A stretch of 64,000 nt of DNA from Geothrix oryzisoli (GTDB lineage Bacteria; Acidobacteriota; Holophagae; Holophagales; Holophagaceae): NCBI RefSeq assembly GCF_022808865.1, contig NZ_JAKZLB010000005.1, forward strand, positions 213,786-277,785. Reading direction: 5' to 3'. The notes under the pieces are model-generated. The model did no database searches, was not told the origin of the DNA, and saw nothing but the letters and a program-made list of their open reading frames with translations. Position 1 is the first letter of the stretch; each line of letters begins with the position of its first letter. A program made the position numbers and the translations under genes. Of this stretch, positions 32,256 to 41,625 are shown one piece after another.

Positions 32256-32711
32256 CTAGGCGCGCCGCCGTCGGAAGAAGGCCTGCAGCTGCTCGCGGCA
32301 CTCGGGCTCCAGCAGTCCGCCCTCCAGCGTGAAGCGGTGGTTCAGGGCCGCCCCATCGAGCGTGTCCAGCCAGCGGCTGACGCCGACCTTGGGATCCGTG
32401 GCGCCGAACACCACGCGTCCGACGCGGGCGTGGATCAGCGCGCCGAAGCACATGAGGCAGGGTTCCAGCGTCACGTAGAGCGTGGCGCCCGTCAGCCGGT
32501 AGTTCTTGGCCCAGGCCCCGGCGCTGCGCAGGGCCTGGATCTCCGCGTGGGCCGTGGGGTCGTTCAGCTTCACGGGGTGGTTGTGCCCGCGTCCCAGCAG
32601 GGCGCCTTCAGACACCAGCACGGCGCCCACCGGCACCTCGTCTAGGCGATCCGCCTTCTCGGCCTCCTCGAGGGCGAGCTTCATGAAGTAGATGTCGTCG
32701 CCGCTCCACAT
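32256..32711 (-). CDS. tadA: tRNA adenosine(34) deaminase TadA
   Basis: A 151-residue protein of the cytidine-deaminase fold. Zinc site HAEIQAL plus PCLMC; the Glu of HAE is the proton shuttle. VPVGAVLV, GRGHNHP and RVVFGATDPKVG are all typical of TadA. It deaminates A34 to inosine in tRNA-Arg(ACG). ATG 32711 is the natural start (MWSGDDIYFMKLALEEA). The gene diverges from carA and is convergent with the PKD protein gene. Confidence 0.94.
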   Translation of the reverse strand: MWSGDDIYFMKLALEEAEKADRLDEVPVGAVLVSEGALLGRGHNHPVKLNDPTAHAEIQALRSAGAWAKNYRLTGATLYVTLEPCLMCFGALIHARVGRVVFGATDPKVGVSRWLDTLDGAALNHRFTLEGGLLEPECREQLQAFFRRRRA

Positions 32712-32763
32712 GGATCCAGTGTGGCCGAAACCGTGCCGTCTACCTCGGGAACAAGGGAGCAGT

Positions 32764-32934
32764 ATGGCCGAAAAGCCCTTGAACAAAAAGGCTGATCCTC
32801 GCTTTTACGGCTCGCTACACTCACTTCTGGTCCCCACAGGACCGAGCCATTTCTCACCGCCCCGCGACGGCTTGGCCTTCGCGGGGTTTTTGCAGGGCCA
32901 CCGAGCGGGGGGAGGCACATGCACGCGCACCTGA
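32764..32934 (+). CDS. Candidate leader ORF of carAB
   Basis: A 56-codon ORF (MAEKPLNKKADPRFYGSL...) with AAGGGAG four bases before its ATG. It runs through the carA leader hairpin and ends 16 bases inside carA in another frame. If translated, ribosome movement across the hairpin could control read-through. It has no recognised domain, and the overlap with the terminator-like hairpin would explain its unusual C-terminus. It may equally be a chance ORF. Confidence 0.3.
   Translation: MAEKPLNKKADPRFYGSLHSLLVPTGPSHFSPPRDGLAFAGFLQGHRAGGGTCTRT
32860..32891 (+). promoter_or_regulatory. Terminator-like hairpin in the carA leader (possible attenuator)
   Basis: An 8-bp stem (CCCCGCGA at 32860-32867 with TCGCGGGG at 32879-32886), an 11-base loop and five T residues, 27 bases before the carA ATG. 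No plus-strand gene ends upstream: tadA diverges, so the hairpin can only act on transcripts heading into carA. That makes attenuation by pyrimidine or arginine supply a reasonable reading. No PyrR-binding consensus was confidently identified. Confidence 0.65.
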
Positions 32935-34001
32935 TCCTGAAGGACGGGACCATCTTCCGGGGGCGGGCGCCGTTGGGCTTCGGCGGGGGCGGCGAGGCGG
33001 TGTTCACGACGGCCATGGCCGGGTACCAGGAGGTCCTCACGGACCCCAGCTTCGCGGGCCAGATGGTCTGCATGACCTTCCCGGAGCAGGGCATCTACGG
33101 CATCCACGCCGACCTGAACGAGGGCACGCGGCCCTGGGCCACGGGCCTGCTCTGCCGCCGGCTGACCTTTGCGCCCGACCACGCCCGCTCCGAGGGCGAC
33201 CTGGCGGGCTGGCTCAAGCGCCACCACATCCCCGTGATGTCCGACCTCGATACGCGCGCGCTCACGCAGCACCTGCGCGACCAGGGCTCCCAGCCCTCGC
33301 TCATCTGGACCGAGCTGGACGGCAGCCTCGACGCGGGCGTGGCCAAGGCCAGGGCCCTGCCGGACATGACCGGCCAGGCCCTCTGCGCCGAGGTGAGCTG
33401 CAAGGACCGCTACGAGCTCAACCCCGGCGGCGCCTTCCGCGTGGCGGTGCTGGATGGCGGCATCAAGCTGAGCATCCTGAGGCAGCTGGAGGCCGTCGGC
33501 CTGCATCTCGAAGTCTTCCCCTGGGATGCTCCGGCCACGGAACTGGCCGCCAAGCGCTTCCACGGTCTCTTCCTCAGCAACGGCCCCGGCGATCCCGCGG
33601 CGCTGCCCGGCATGCAGAAGGAAGTGGAGGCCTGCATCGGCAAGCTGCCCATCTTCGGCATCTGCCTGGGCCACCAGCTGCTGGGCCAGGCCTTCGGCGG
33701 CCGCACCTTCAAGCTCAAGTTCGGCCACCGTGGCGCCAACCAGCCTGTGCATGACCTCATGACCGGCCGCATCGAGATCACGGCCCAGAACCACGGCTTC
33801 GCCGTGGACGAGGCCAGCCTGCCCAAGGAGATCGAGGTCACCCACAAGCACCTCAGCGATGGCACCGTCGAGGGCCTGCGGCATACGAAGCTGCCGATCT
33901 TCTCGCTCCAGCATCACCCCGAGGCGTCACCGGGCCCCCACGATGCCCACCCGGCGTTCCAGCGCTTCGTTGATCTGCTCCAGGAGGTCCACCATGCCTA
34001 A
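32919..34001 (+). CDS. carA: Carbamoyl-phosphate synthase small (glutaminase) subunit
   Basis: A 360-residue protein with GGGGGGAGG before the ATG. The N-terminal CPSase domain has [17 protein letters not shown]. The C-terminal class I glutamine amidotransferase has [20 protein letters not shown] with the nucleophile C249, and [12 protein letters not shown] with the catalytic His/Glu. It releases ammonia from glutamine and passes it to CarB for carbamoyl phosphate, the precursor of pyrimidines and arginine. It overlaps carB by 8 bases. Confidence 0.97.
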   Translation: MHAHLILKDGTIFRGRAPLGFGGGGEAVFTTAMAGYQEVLTDPSFAGQMVCMTFPEQGIYGIHADLNEGTRPWATGLLCRRLTFAPDHARSEGDLAGWLKRHHIPVMSDLDTRALTQHLRDQGSQPSLIWTELDGSLDAGVAKARALPDMTGQALCAEVSCKDRYELNPGGAFRVAVLDGGIKLSILRQLEAVGLHLEVFPWDAPATELAAKRFHGLFLSNGPGDPAALPGMQKEVEACIGKLPIFGICLGHQLLGQAFGGRTFKLKFGHRGANQPVHDLMTGRIEITAQNHGFAVDEASLPKEIEVTHKHLSDGTVEGLRHTKLPIFSLQHHPEASPGPHDAHPAFQRFVDLLQEVHHA

Positions 34002-37000
34002 GCGGACGGATCTGAAGAGCGTGCTGGTGCTGGGCTCGGGGCCCATCCAGATCGGGCAGGCCTGCGAGTTCGACTACTCGGGGACGCAGGCGCTGAAGGC
34101 TCTGCGGGAAGAGGGCATCCGCACCATCCTGCTGAACTCCAACCCGGCCTCGATCATGACGGACCCCGGCCGCGCGGACGCCACCTACATCGAGCCGCTC
34201 ACGCTGGCCGTGCTGGAGAAGGTCATCGAGGCCGAGCAGCCCGACGCCATCCTCCCGACCGTGGGCGGCCAGACGGCCCTCAATCTCGCCATGGAGGCCC
34301 ATGAGAGCGGCCTGCTGGAGCGCACGGGCGTCATGCTCATCGGCGCCCAGCCCGAGGCCATCAACCGCGGCGAGGACCGCCAGCTCTTCAAGGCCCTCAT
34401 GGACGACCTGGGCCTGGAGACCTGCCGCGGCGGCTTCGCGCACAACATGGGCGAGGCCCGCGACCTGCTCAAACTGACGGGCTTCCCCGCCATCATCCGC
34501 CCCAGCTTCACCCTGGGCGGCAGCGGCGGCGGCATCGCCTACAACGTGGACGAGTTCGAGACCATCGTGGCCCGGGGCCTGGATCTGAGCCCCACCAAGC
34601 AGGTGCTCATCGAGGAGAGCATCCTGGGCTGGAAGGAGTTCGAGCTGGAGGTGGTGCGCGACCTTGACGACAACGTCGAGGTGATCTGCTCCATCGAGAA
34701 CCTCGATCCCATGGGCATCCACACGGGCGACAGCATCACCGTGGCACCCGCGCTCACGCTGACGGATCCTGAGTACCAGCGCATGCGCGACGCGGCCCTG
34801 GCCGTCATCCGCGCCGTGGGCGTGGAGACCGGCGGCTCGAACATCCAGTTCGCGCTGGAGCCCGAGACCAGCCGCATCATCGTCATCGAGATGAACCCCC
34901 GCGTGAGCCGCAGCTCGGCGCTGGCGTCGAAGGCCACGGGCTTCCCCATCGCCTGGGTGGCGACGAAGCTCGCCCTGGGCTACCGGCTCTGGGAACTGCC
35001 CAACGCCATCACCCGCATGACCAAGGCGGCCTTCGAGCCGGTGCTGGACTACGTGGTGGTGAAGATCCCCCGCTTCACCTTCGAGAAGTTCCCCCAGGCC
35101 GAGAAGGTGCTGGGCACCCAGATGAAGAGTGTGGGCGAGGTCATGAGCCTGGGCCGCAGCTTCCAGGAGGCTCTGCAGAAGGCCGTGCGCTCGCTGGAGG
35201 AGGGCCACAAGGGCATCTCCGGCGCCCTGGAGGGCAAGCTGGACCTGGGCCGCCTCAAGGAGCACCTGCTCATTCCCGGGCCCCAGCGCATCTTCTGGGT
35301 CTACCACGCGCTGAAGGCCGGCCACAGCGTGGAGGAGCTGCACCGCCTCACGAAGATCACCCCCTGGTTCCTGCGCGAGATCGAGGAGATCGTGGTGCTG
35401 GAGGGCCGCCTCCGCAGCTTCCCCGTGGACCGGCTGCCCGAGGAGTTGCTGGAGAAGGCCAAGCGCGCCGGCTTCGCGGATGACCAGATCGCCGTGTTCT
35501 GCTCAGGCACCGAGGCTGAGGTCGCGGCCCGGCGGGAGGCCCTGGGCCTGCGCCCCGCCTACAAGCGGGTGGACACCTGCGCCGGCGAGTTCCAGGCCGA
35601 GACGCCCTACCTCTACGGCACCTGGGAGGACCACAGCGAAGCGGAACCGACGGACCGCCCCAAGGCCATCGTGCTGGGGAGCGGCCCCAACCGCATCGGC
35701 CAGGGCGTGGAGTTCGACTGCTGCTGCGTCCAGGCGGTGGAGGCCATCCGCGCCAGCGGCGTGGAGGCCATCCTCATCAACTGCAATCCCGAGACCGTCA
35801 GCACGGACTTCGACACCAGCGACCGCCTCTACTTCGAGCCCCTCACCTACGAGCACGTGAAGGCCGTGGTGGACCGCGAGGCCGCGGGCGGCAAGCTCCT
35901 GGGCGTCTTCGCCCAGTTCGGCGGGCAGACGCCCCTGAAGCTGGCCTCGCCTCTGCACGCCGCGGGCGTGAAGCTCCTGGGCACACCGCTCCACGCCATC
36001 CTCGACGCCGAGGACCGCGAGCGCTTCGGCCAGGCCCTCCGGCGCCTGGACATTCCGGCCCCGGCCTGGGGCATGGCCACCAGCTACGAGCAGGCCAAGG
36101 ACATCGCCCAGCGGCTCAACTACCCGGTGATGGTGCGCCCCAGCTTCGTGCTGGGCGGCCGGGCCATGGCCGTGGTCTTCGATGACGCGGGCCTGGAGAA
36201 GTACATGCGGGAGGCCGTGGCCGTAAGCAACGACCAGCCCATCCTGCTGGACCGCTTCCTGGACGGCGCCCAGGAACTGGACATCGACGTGGTGTGCGAT
36301 GGCGAGCAGGTGGTCATCGCCGGCCTGCTGGCCCACATCGAGGAGGCGGGCATCCACAGCGGCGACAGCTACGCCGTGATCCCCGCCCTCGGCGTGCCGG
36401 AGGACATCCTGGAGACCGTGAGGGGCTACGCGCGCAAGCTGGCCCTGGACTTGGGCGTGCGCGGGCTCATGAACCTCCAGTTCGCGGTGAAGGATGGCAT
36501 CGCCTACTGCCTGGAGGCCAACCCCCGGGCCAGCCGCACGGTGCCCTTCGTGAGCAAGGCCACGGGCATGGACTGGGCCGGCGTCGCCGCCCGCATCGGC
36601 CTGGGGCAGAGCCTGAAGCAGCAGGGCGTCACGGATGGCGTGGCGCGGGCCGTGTCGGTGAAGGGTGTGGTGTTCCCCTTCGCCAAGTTCCCCGGCGTGG
36701 ATCCCGTGCTGGGCCCCGAGATGAAGAGCACGGGCGAGGTCATGGGCATCGGCGAGGGCTTCGGCGAAGCCTACGCCAAGGCCCTGCTGGCGGCGGGCAT
36801 CCCCCTGCCGCTGTCGGGCACCGTGTTCCTCACCGTCAACGACCGGGACAAGGCCCGCCTGCCGGAGCTGGCCCAGAAGCTGGTGGCCCTGGGCTTCGGC
36901 CTCTGCGCCACGGAAGGCACGGCCCGTACGCTGGAGACCGCGGGCCTCAAGGTGCGGAAGATCTTCAAGGTGAACGAGGGCCGGCCGAACGCGGTGGACC

Positions 37001-37203
37001 TGCTGAAGAACGGCGAGGTGCAGTGGGTCATCAACACGCCCCTGGGCCGCGACGCCTTCTTCGACGAGAGCGCCATCCGCCGCGAGGCCCTGCGCCTGAA
37101 GATCCCCTGCCTCACCAACCTCAGCGCCGCCCTCGCCGCCTGCGAAGCCGTCGAGACCCTGCGCGGCGAGATGAAGGTCCGGGCCATCCAGACGCTGATC
37201 TGA
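33994..37203 (+). CDS. carB: Carbamoyl-phosphate synthase large subunit
   Basis: A 1069-residue protein of normal length. It has two homologous ATP-grasp halves, each with SGP(I/N)xIGQ(A/G)xEFD near its start (residues 15-30 and about 565-580), the first for carboxyphosphate and the second for carbamate phosphorylation. [18 protein letters not shown] marks the first half and [18 protein letters not shown] the second. The last about 130 residues ([19 protein letters not shown]) are the MGS-like allosteric domain. The start ATG 33994 overlaps the end of carA, so the subunits are translationally coupled. Confidence 0.97.
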   Translation: MPKRTDLKSVLVLGSGPIQIGQACEFDYSGTQALKALREEGIRTILLNSNPASIMTDPGRADATYIEPLTLAVLEKVIEAEQPDAILPTVGGQTALNLAMEAHESGLLERTGVMLIGAQPEAINRGEDRQLFKALMDDLGLETCRGGFAHNMGEARDLLKLTGFPAIIRPSFTLGGSGGGIAYNVDEFETIVARGLDLSPTKQVLIEESILGWKEFELEVVRDLDDNVEVICSIENLDPMGIHTGDSITVAPALTLTDPEYQRMRDAALAVIRAVGVETGGSNIQFALEPETSRIIVIEMNPRVSRSSALASKATGFPIAWVATKLALGYRLWELPNAITRMTKAAFEPVLDYVVVKIPRFTFEKFPQAEKVLGTQMKSVGEVMSLGRSFQEALQKAVRSLEEGHKGISGALEGKLDLGRLKEHLLIPGPQRIFWVYHALKAGHSVEELHRLTKITPWFLREIEEIVVLEGRLRSFPVDRLPEELLEKAKRAGFADDQIAVFCSGTEAEVAARREALGLRPAYKRVDTCAGEFQAETPYLYGTWEDHSEAEPTDRPKAIVLGSGPNRIGQGVEFDCCCVQAVEAIRASGVEAILINCNPETVSTDFDTSDRLYFEPLTYEHVKAVVDREAAGGKLLGVFAQFGGQTPLKLASPLHAAGVKLLGTPLHAILDAEDRERFGQALRRLDIPAPAWGMATSYEQAKDIAQRLNYPVMVRPSFVLGGRAMAVVFDDAGLEKYMREAVAVSNDQPILLDRFLDGAQELDIDVVCDGEQVVIAGLLAHIEEAGIHSGDSYAVIPALGVPEDILETVRGYARKLALDLGVRGLMNLQFAVKDGIAYCLEANPRASRTVPFVSKATGMDWAGVAARIGLGQSLKQQGVTDGVARAVSVKGVVFPFAKFPGVDPVLGPEMKSTGEVMGIGEGFGEAYAKALLAAGIPLPLSGTVFLTVNDRDKARLPELAQKLVALGFGLCATEGTARTLETAGLKVRKIFKVNEGRPNAVDLLKNGEVQWVINTPLGRDAFFDESAIRREALRLKIPCLTNLSAALAACEAVETLRGEMKVRAIQTLI

Positions 37204-37210
37204 AGAGCGG

Positions 37211-37280
37211 AACCGCGAATGGCGCGAATGGGGAGGCCCTCGCCTTCCCATCTTCGCGTCCATTCGCGCCATTCGCGGTT
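37211..37280. repeat. 21-bp perfect inverted repeat between carB and the next gene
   Basis: The arms 37211-37231 and 37260-37280 are exact complements. Each contains a short internal direct repeat (CGCGAATGG twice, broken by C). The loop is 28 bases. There is no T-run on the plus strand, so it is not a standard terminator. It looks like a dispersed intergenic palindrome, of a sort seen elsewhere between operons in GC-rich genomes. Confidence 0.8.
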
Positions 37281-37305
37281 AAAGTCGTTTTTCCCGGAGG
37301 CCGCC

Positions 37306-37707
37306 ATGTCCATCGAAGACCGCATCCACTCCTTCCTGGCCTCGGGTCCCTTCGCGGTGGTGGGCGCCAGCACGGACCGCTCGAAGTACGGGAACAAGGT
37401 GCTGCGCTGCTACCAGCAGCACGGGCACGAGGTCTATCCCATCAACCCCAGGGCGCCGGAGGTGGAGGGGCTGAAAGCCTACCCCTCGCTGGCGGCGCTG
37501 CCCGTGAAGGTGCCGGCCATCTCCATCATCACGCCCCCCGCGGCCACGGAGCAGGTGGTGCGCGAGGCTGCGGCGGCGGGCGTGAAGCACCTCTGGATGC
37601 AGCCCGGCGCCGAGAGTGACGCGGCCATCCGCACGGCGGAGGACCTGGGGATGAGCGTCATCGCCAGGGGGCCGTGCCTGCTGGTGGTGATGGGCTACCA
37701 CGAGTGA
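37306..37707 (+). CDS. CoA-binding domain protein (YccU-like)
   Basis: A 133-residue single-domain Rossmann protein. FAVVGASTDRSKYGNKVLRCY is the nucleotide-binding start; YPINPRAPEVEG, then [31 protein letters not shown], are typical of the CoA_binding_2 family (E. coli YccU). These proteins bind CoA in the cytoplasm; the physiological role is unsettled. A CGGAGG ribosome-binding site lies seven bases before ATG 37306. It follows carB beyond the palindrome and is convergent with the zeta-like gene. Confidence 0.9.
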   Translation: MSIEDRIHSFLASGPFAVVGASTDRSKYGNKVLRCYQQHGHEVYPINPRAPEVEGLKAYPSLAALPVKVPAISIITPPAATEQVVREAAAAGVKHLWMQPGAESDAAIRTAEDLGMSVIARGPCLLVVMGYHE

Positions 37708-37747
37708 ATCCGCCGCGCGGATCCACATAGGCATTCGCGTATCGAAT

Positions 37748-38785
37748 TCAGTCGCCTACGCCAGGCCCAGGCTCCGCCTCACTTCCAGCCGATCCGCCTC
37801 GTGGGCCTGGATCAGCTTGGGCACTTCGTTCCGCCACAGCTTCGACACATCGGCGAAGGAGATGGTCGGCTTCGCTTCGGCGCCAGGGGTCGAGGGTTCG
37901 ATTGAGTCCTGCGAGAACATCTCGCGGGTACCAGGTTCGGGGGTCATGGGTTTGGATCCTCAGGAGAGAAAGGTAAGCGGTCTGGAGCTGGTAGGCAACC
38001 ACGGAATCGACGGGTTTCGGGCGGGCCCGCACGCTGGCGATGGCTTCGTGGCCCGTGGTCATGAGATCCGGGCCCTCGTCGTCCACGCGCAGGTGGTAGA
38101 GCCGCAGGGAGCGGCCCGCACGGGGCGCGAAGCCGAGGAAGGTAAAGGGGGCCCAGGCGTGGGCCCGGGCCATGCGGTCCAGGGGCACGTAGCGGCCCTC
38201 ACGCTCGGAGCGGGCCAGCATGGCCTTGAGGGCGCCGCCGGGATCCCGGTCGGTGTAGGCGAGATGGACCTCGTGGCTGCCCGCGCTCCGGATGCGGTCC
38301 AGGAGGAAGGCCACACCGTCGGGATCCGTGTGGGGGGCGTCGAACACGGCGCCGAAGGCCGGTCCCAGGGCCAGTGCGTTGGTGGTCTTCCCCGTCGCCT
38401 GGCCGCCCATGAGGATGATCACCGGCCCGCCCTGGGCATGGGCCAGGGCCCGGTCCCGCAGACGCTTCCCCAGGGCGTTCAGGTGCACAGCAGCCCGCCC
38501 CGCCGGGTCCTCCAGCGCTTCGTAGCCCTGGGTGGGGTTCTGGCGCAAGGTCGGCAGCAGGGTCGCGAGGACATCCCCGTTCACCAACTGCCCCGACAGG
38601 GTGCCGGACCGGGCCGCATAGTCGTCGAGGGCCGGGCCCGAGCGGCGGGCCAGATCCGCCGCCTCGGCTTCCAGGGCCCCGCGCAGATCCTGCCGCTGCG
38701 CCTCGCCCAACTCCCAGTAGGAGCGGCGTTGGTGCCAGGGAACCTGCTGCCAGGGCAGCGGAGCCGGTGCGGGAAGGGGGGGCAT
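37748..38785 (-). CDS. Zeta-toxin-like P-loop kinase, unaccompanied
   Basis: A 345-residue protein from ATG 38785. The N-terminal about 120 residues are helical. The kinase core starts with PVIILMGGQATGKTT (P-loop, about 131-145), then PDGVAFLLDRI, HLAYTDRDPGGALKAMLARSEREGRYVP and FAPRAGRSLRLYHLRVDD. The GRYVP segment with flanking Arg is the pattern of zeta toxins, which phosphorylate UDP-N-acetylglucosamine. Related stand-alone P-loop kinases have other substrates. No epsilon-type antitoxin gene precedes it. From about 37960 onward the third-position GC of this frame falls, while an overlapping frame rises, so the last about 65 residues may not be the real C-terminus. Confidence 0.72.
   Translation of the reverse strand: MPPLPAPAPLPWQQVPWHQRRSYWELGEAQRQDLRGALEAEAADLARRSGPALDDYAARSGTLSGQLVNGDVLATLLPTLRQNPTQGYEALEDPAGRAAVHLNALGKRLRDRALAHAQGGPVIILMGGQATGKTTNALALGPAFGAVFDAPHTDPDGVAFLLDRIRSAGSHEVHLAYTDRDPGGALKAMLARSEREGRYVPLDRMARAHAWAPFTFLGFAPRAGRSLRLYHLRVDDEGPDLMTTGHEAIASVRARPKPVDSVVAYQLQTAYLSLLRIQTHDPRTWYPRDVLAGLNRTLDPWRRSEADHLLRRCVEAVAERSAQADPGPRGGSAGSEAEPGPGVGD
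37756..37947 (-). CDS. Small 63-residue ORF overlapping the end of the zeta-like gene
   Basis: A same-strand ORF in a different frame, MTPEPGTREMFSQDS..., with GAGGA nine bases upstream and a stop in its own frame just before. Its third codon positions are almost all G or C, as in real genes here, whereas the zeta frame over the same bases is not. It ends with a helical KLWRNEVPKLIQAHEADRLEVRRSL. It could be a small gene coupled to the kinase, or the true C-terminus reached by a frameshift. It has no recognised family. Confidence 0.5.
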   Translation of the reverse strand: MTPEPGTREMFSQDSIEPSTPGAEAKPTISFADVSKLWRNEVPKLIQAHEADRLEVRRSLGLA

Positions 38786-38836
38786 GGCCCCCAGCCTACT
38801 GGATGGCGGGGATTCCGGCACCGTATGCTCGGTTCC

Positions 38837-39736
38837 ATGCCTGATTCCCCGTCGACCCTCCTGTTTCCCGGCCAGGGCACCGAGGCCGCGGGCATGTCCC
38901 GGGGCTGGGACGCCCATCCCGCCTGGGTGGACACGCTGGCGGCGGCGGAGGCCCGCACGGGGAAGCCCCTGCGGCGGGCCATGGCCGAGGGGCCGCTGGC
39001 CCTGCTGCGCTCGCAGCGCTTGGCGCCCTATGCCGTGCTCGCGCACTCCGTGGGCGTCTACCGGACCTGGCGCGGGGCGGGGATGCCCCTTCCCGTGGCC
39101 GCGGCGGGTCACAGCATGGGGTTCTACTCGGCCCTGGTGGCGGCCGAGGTGGTCCCGCTGGAGGCGACCCTGGACCTCATCACCGCCGTGGAGGACCTCA
39201 GCGAGGCCACCTTCGGTGCGGGGACCATGGGCATGGCCTTCCTGATCGGCGTGCCGGAACTGGATCTTCGCCGGGCGCTCGGGGGCCAGCCGGACCTGGT
39301 GCTGTCCAACCGCAACGGCCAGGCCCAGTTCACGGTCTCCGGCCCCGTCCCCGCGCTCGAGGCTCTGGTCCGGGACCTCGGGCCCGCCGCCCTCAAGGCT
39401 GGCCTGCTGCCCGTCCAGCATCCCCTGCACGGCCCCCACATGGCCGCCCTGCTGCCCGCGATCACCCGCAGGCTGGCGGCGGTGACGCCCGCGAAACCCG
39501 CCTTCCCGCTGATCTCCCACTTCGACGGGCGCCTGCTCGAGGCGGGTGGGCCGGCCTGGGACGAAGGCCTCGCTTCGGTGGCCCTGCCCGTGGACTGGCT
39601 GGCGGTGGTGGCCCGGCTGAAGGCGCTGGGGGCCCCGCTGGCGGAATGCGGCCATGGCCGGCAGCTGGCGGGGCTGACTCGCTGGGCGGAGCGGGACCTG
39701 GTGGTGGCCTCGCTGCAGGAACTACCGGGTTCGTAA
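38837..39736 (+). CDS. FabD-like malonyl/acyl-CoA:ACP acyltransferase
   Basis: A 299-residue acyltransferase-fold protein. It starts with STLLFPGQGTEAAGM, the classical acyltransferase beginning. The nucleophile elbow GHSMGFYSALVAA and VQHPLHGPHM (the catalytic-His region) are present, and SNRNGQAQFTVSG replaces the usual NxPxQxVxSG. The canonical malonyl-selecting Arg after the nucleophile is not obvious, so the acyl group is uncertain. No other fatty-acid or polyketide gene is adjacent; the phosphopantetheine carrier known in the window is 23 kb away. It diverges from the zeta-like gene (51-base gap). Confidence 0.8.
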   Translation: MPDSPSTLLFPGQGTEAAGMSRGWDAHPAWVDTLAAAEARTGKPLRRAMAEGPLALLRSQRLAPYAVLAHSVGVYRTWRGAGMPLPVAAAGHSMGFYSALVAAEVVPLEATLDLITAVEDLSEATFGAGTMGMAFLIGVPELDLRRALGGQPDLVLSNRNGQAQFTVSGPVPALEALVRDLGPAALKAGLLPVQHPLHGPHMAALLPAITRRLAAVTPAKPAFPLISHFDGRLLEAGGPAWDEGLASVALPVDWLAVVARLKALGAPLAECGHGRQLAGLTRWAERDLVVASLQELPGS

Positions 39737-39825
39737 AAAACCGTCCCCTCTGCGGGGGTGCCACTAGATCTGCCGCCGGGGGCTCTGCCATGATGGGCAC
39801 CCGAATCCTTCGGACTGGACGCCCC

Positions 39826-41604
39826 ATGGCGGTTTCTCCTCTCATCCTCGGTGAAGCGCTGGCCAACCGGTGCTCCCAGGTGCTCTACCGATGCATGGAG
39901 GAGGTGGGCAGCACGAAGGGCGCCCTGTATCTCCGCGTGCCGGGGCAGGGCGGCTTCGAGGTCGTGAGCTTCTACGGATGGCCTCGGGGTACCCGCCCGC
40001 CGGTGTCCATCCCGGAGGGGCATCCGCTGCTCGTGAGGACCCAGCGGGCACGGCGGACCTACGTGGTGAACGACGCCTCCGAGTCGCCGGAGCTTTCGGC
40101 CTTCGGCCAGGGCGGCGAGTGGCCCCGCTACCTCATCACGCCGGTCTACCTCCAGGGCGACTGGATGGGCCTGCTCATCCAGCGGGACCGCATCAAGGGC
40201 GGCACCTTCGAGGCCGAACGGGATGAGCCGCCGACCCTGGCGATCTGCGGGGACCTGGTGGCGGCCCTGCGGGAATTCCATTTCAACGATGGGCCGCGTT
40301 CCGCGGTCCAGGCGCCACCCATCGGGCCCGGCCAGGTCCCGGAGGGATTGCCCACGGCGGCAGACCTCATCGGGGAGTTCGCCCCGGAGCCCGAGCGCCT
40401 CCTGCCTCCGGCCCGCACCGCGGCTGTGCCAGGGCAGGCCGCCAGGTCGGGCGTCCCGTCCGCGGGTCCCTCGCAGAAGGAGCGGCTCTACGGGTTCCCC
40501 GAGGGCAAGAGCGGCTACTCTTCCCTGCCTTGGGAGGCCGATCGCTCCCTCAGCGGCTGGGTGGCCCCTGCGGCCCCGAACTCCGAGCGCAAGAAGGGCA
40601 TGGTGCCGCCCGAACAGCGGGCCTTCTTCTGGGAGATCGCGGGGCTCATCAGCCAGATCCTCCCGGCCACCGCCGTGGCGCTCTGGATCGAAGACCCCGA
40701 GGAGATCCGGCCCATCCTGGCATTCAGCACCCTGCCCCTGTCTCCGGACCTGCAGCAGCAGATCCTGGCCCACGCCACCTTCCACCTGCCCGCGGTGAGG
40801 GAGCCGGACCTGCGCCTCATCAGCCGGACGGAGATGCCCGAGATCCCACCCCTGACGGGCGCCTTTGCCACCTACATGCCCCTGCTCCTGAACGAGACGC
40901 CGAGCGGCCACGACCTGGTGATGGTGTTCCGCCTGGAGGACCACTCCTTCTCCCTCGCCGAGGTCGAGGCGATCCAGCAACTCAGCCGCGTGCTGGCGCT
41001 CCACCTCCAGGAGGCGCGCCTCCACGAGCGGTACCACCACGCCTTCCTCTCCGTGAGCCACCGCATCCTGCAATCCGGCGAAGGGCGGGTGCCGAGCCTG
41101 CGCCCCCACAGCTTGGCCACCGCGCGCCTGGCCCGGGACCTGGCCCTGATGCTCGACCTGCCCACCGAGGATGTGGAGGCCGTCAGCATCGCCGCCATCC
41201 TCCATGATGTGGGCCTGTTGCTGCTGGACCCCCAGATGCTCTCGAAGCCCACCCTGACCGAAGAGGACATGAAGAAGGTGCGGGACCACCCGGAACTGGC
41301 GGCCATCTTCCTCAAGGACCTGCGGTTCCCCTTCGATGTGATCCGCATCATCCGCCACCACCACGAGCGCTGGGACGGCCGGGGCTATCCCGAGGGTCTG
41401 CGGGAGACGGCGATCCCCATGGGGAGCCGTATCATCGGGCTCATCGAGGCTTACGAGGTGATGACCAGCGGCAAGGGCTACCGCCGGCCCCAGGGCTTCC
41501 GCCAGGCACTGGCGGAGCTCCGGAACGAAGCCGGTTCCCAGTTCGATCCGGCGGTCGTGGAAGCTTTTTCCGAGCTCCTGGCACGTAAGGATGAAAGGGC
41601 CTGA
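39826..41604 (+). CDS. GAF/HD-GYP-type signalling protein
   Basis: A 592-residue protein from ATG 39826 (ATG 39790 is possible). Residues about 5-150 look like a GAF domain (LANRCSQVLYRCMEEVGSTKGALYL). A Pro-rich linker leads to a second GAF-like part at about 265-405. The C-terminal HD-GYP domain has AAILHDVGLLLLDP (H460, D461), KVRDHPELAA, HHHERWDGRGYPEGL (H511-H513, D517, G520-P522) and SRIIGLIEAYEVMTSG. HD-GYP enzymes hydrolyse cyclic di-GMP, and the GYP motif is kept. No membrane segment, so it is a cytoplasmic sensor. It is followed by a pseudopilin-like gene 21 bases later. Confidence 0.87.
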   Translation: MAVSPLILGEALANRCSQVLYRCMEEVGSTKGALYLRVPGQGGFEVVSFYGWPRGTRPPVSIPEGHPLLVRTQRARRTYVVNDASESPELSAFGQGGEWPRYLITPVYLQGDWMGLLIQRDRIKGGTFEAERDEPPTLAICGDLVAALREFHFNDGPRSAVQAPPIGPGQVPEGLPTAADLIGEFAPEPERLLPPARTAAVPGQAARSGVPSAGPSQKERLYGFPEGKSGYSSLPWEADRSLSGWVAPAAPNSERKKGMVPPEQRAFFWEIAGLISQILPATAVALWIEDPEEIRPILAFSTLPLSPDLQQQILAHATFHLPAVREPDLRLISRTEMPEIPPLTGAFATYMPLLLNETPSGHDLVMVFRLEDHSFSLAEVEAIQQLSRVLALHLQEARLHERYHHAFLSVSHRILQSGEGRVPSLRPHSLATARLARDLALMLDLPTEDVEAVSIAAILHDVGLLLLDPQMLSKPTLTEEDMKKVRDHPELAAIFLKDLRFPFDVIRIIRHHHERWDGRGYPEGLRETAIPMGSRIIGLIEAYEVMTSGKGYRRPQGFRQALAELRNEAGSQFDPAVVEAFSELLARKDERA

Positions 41605-41625
41605 TAATCGAGGCCCGGAGCATCC

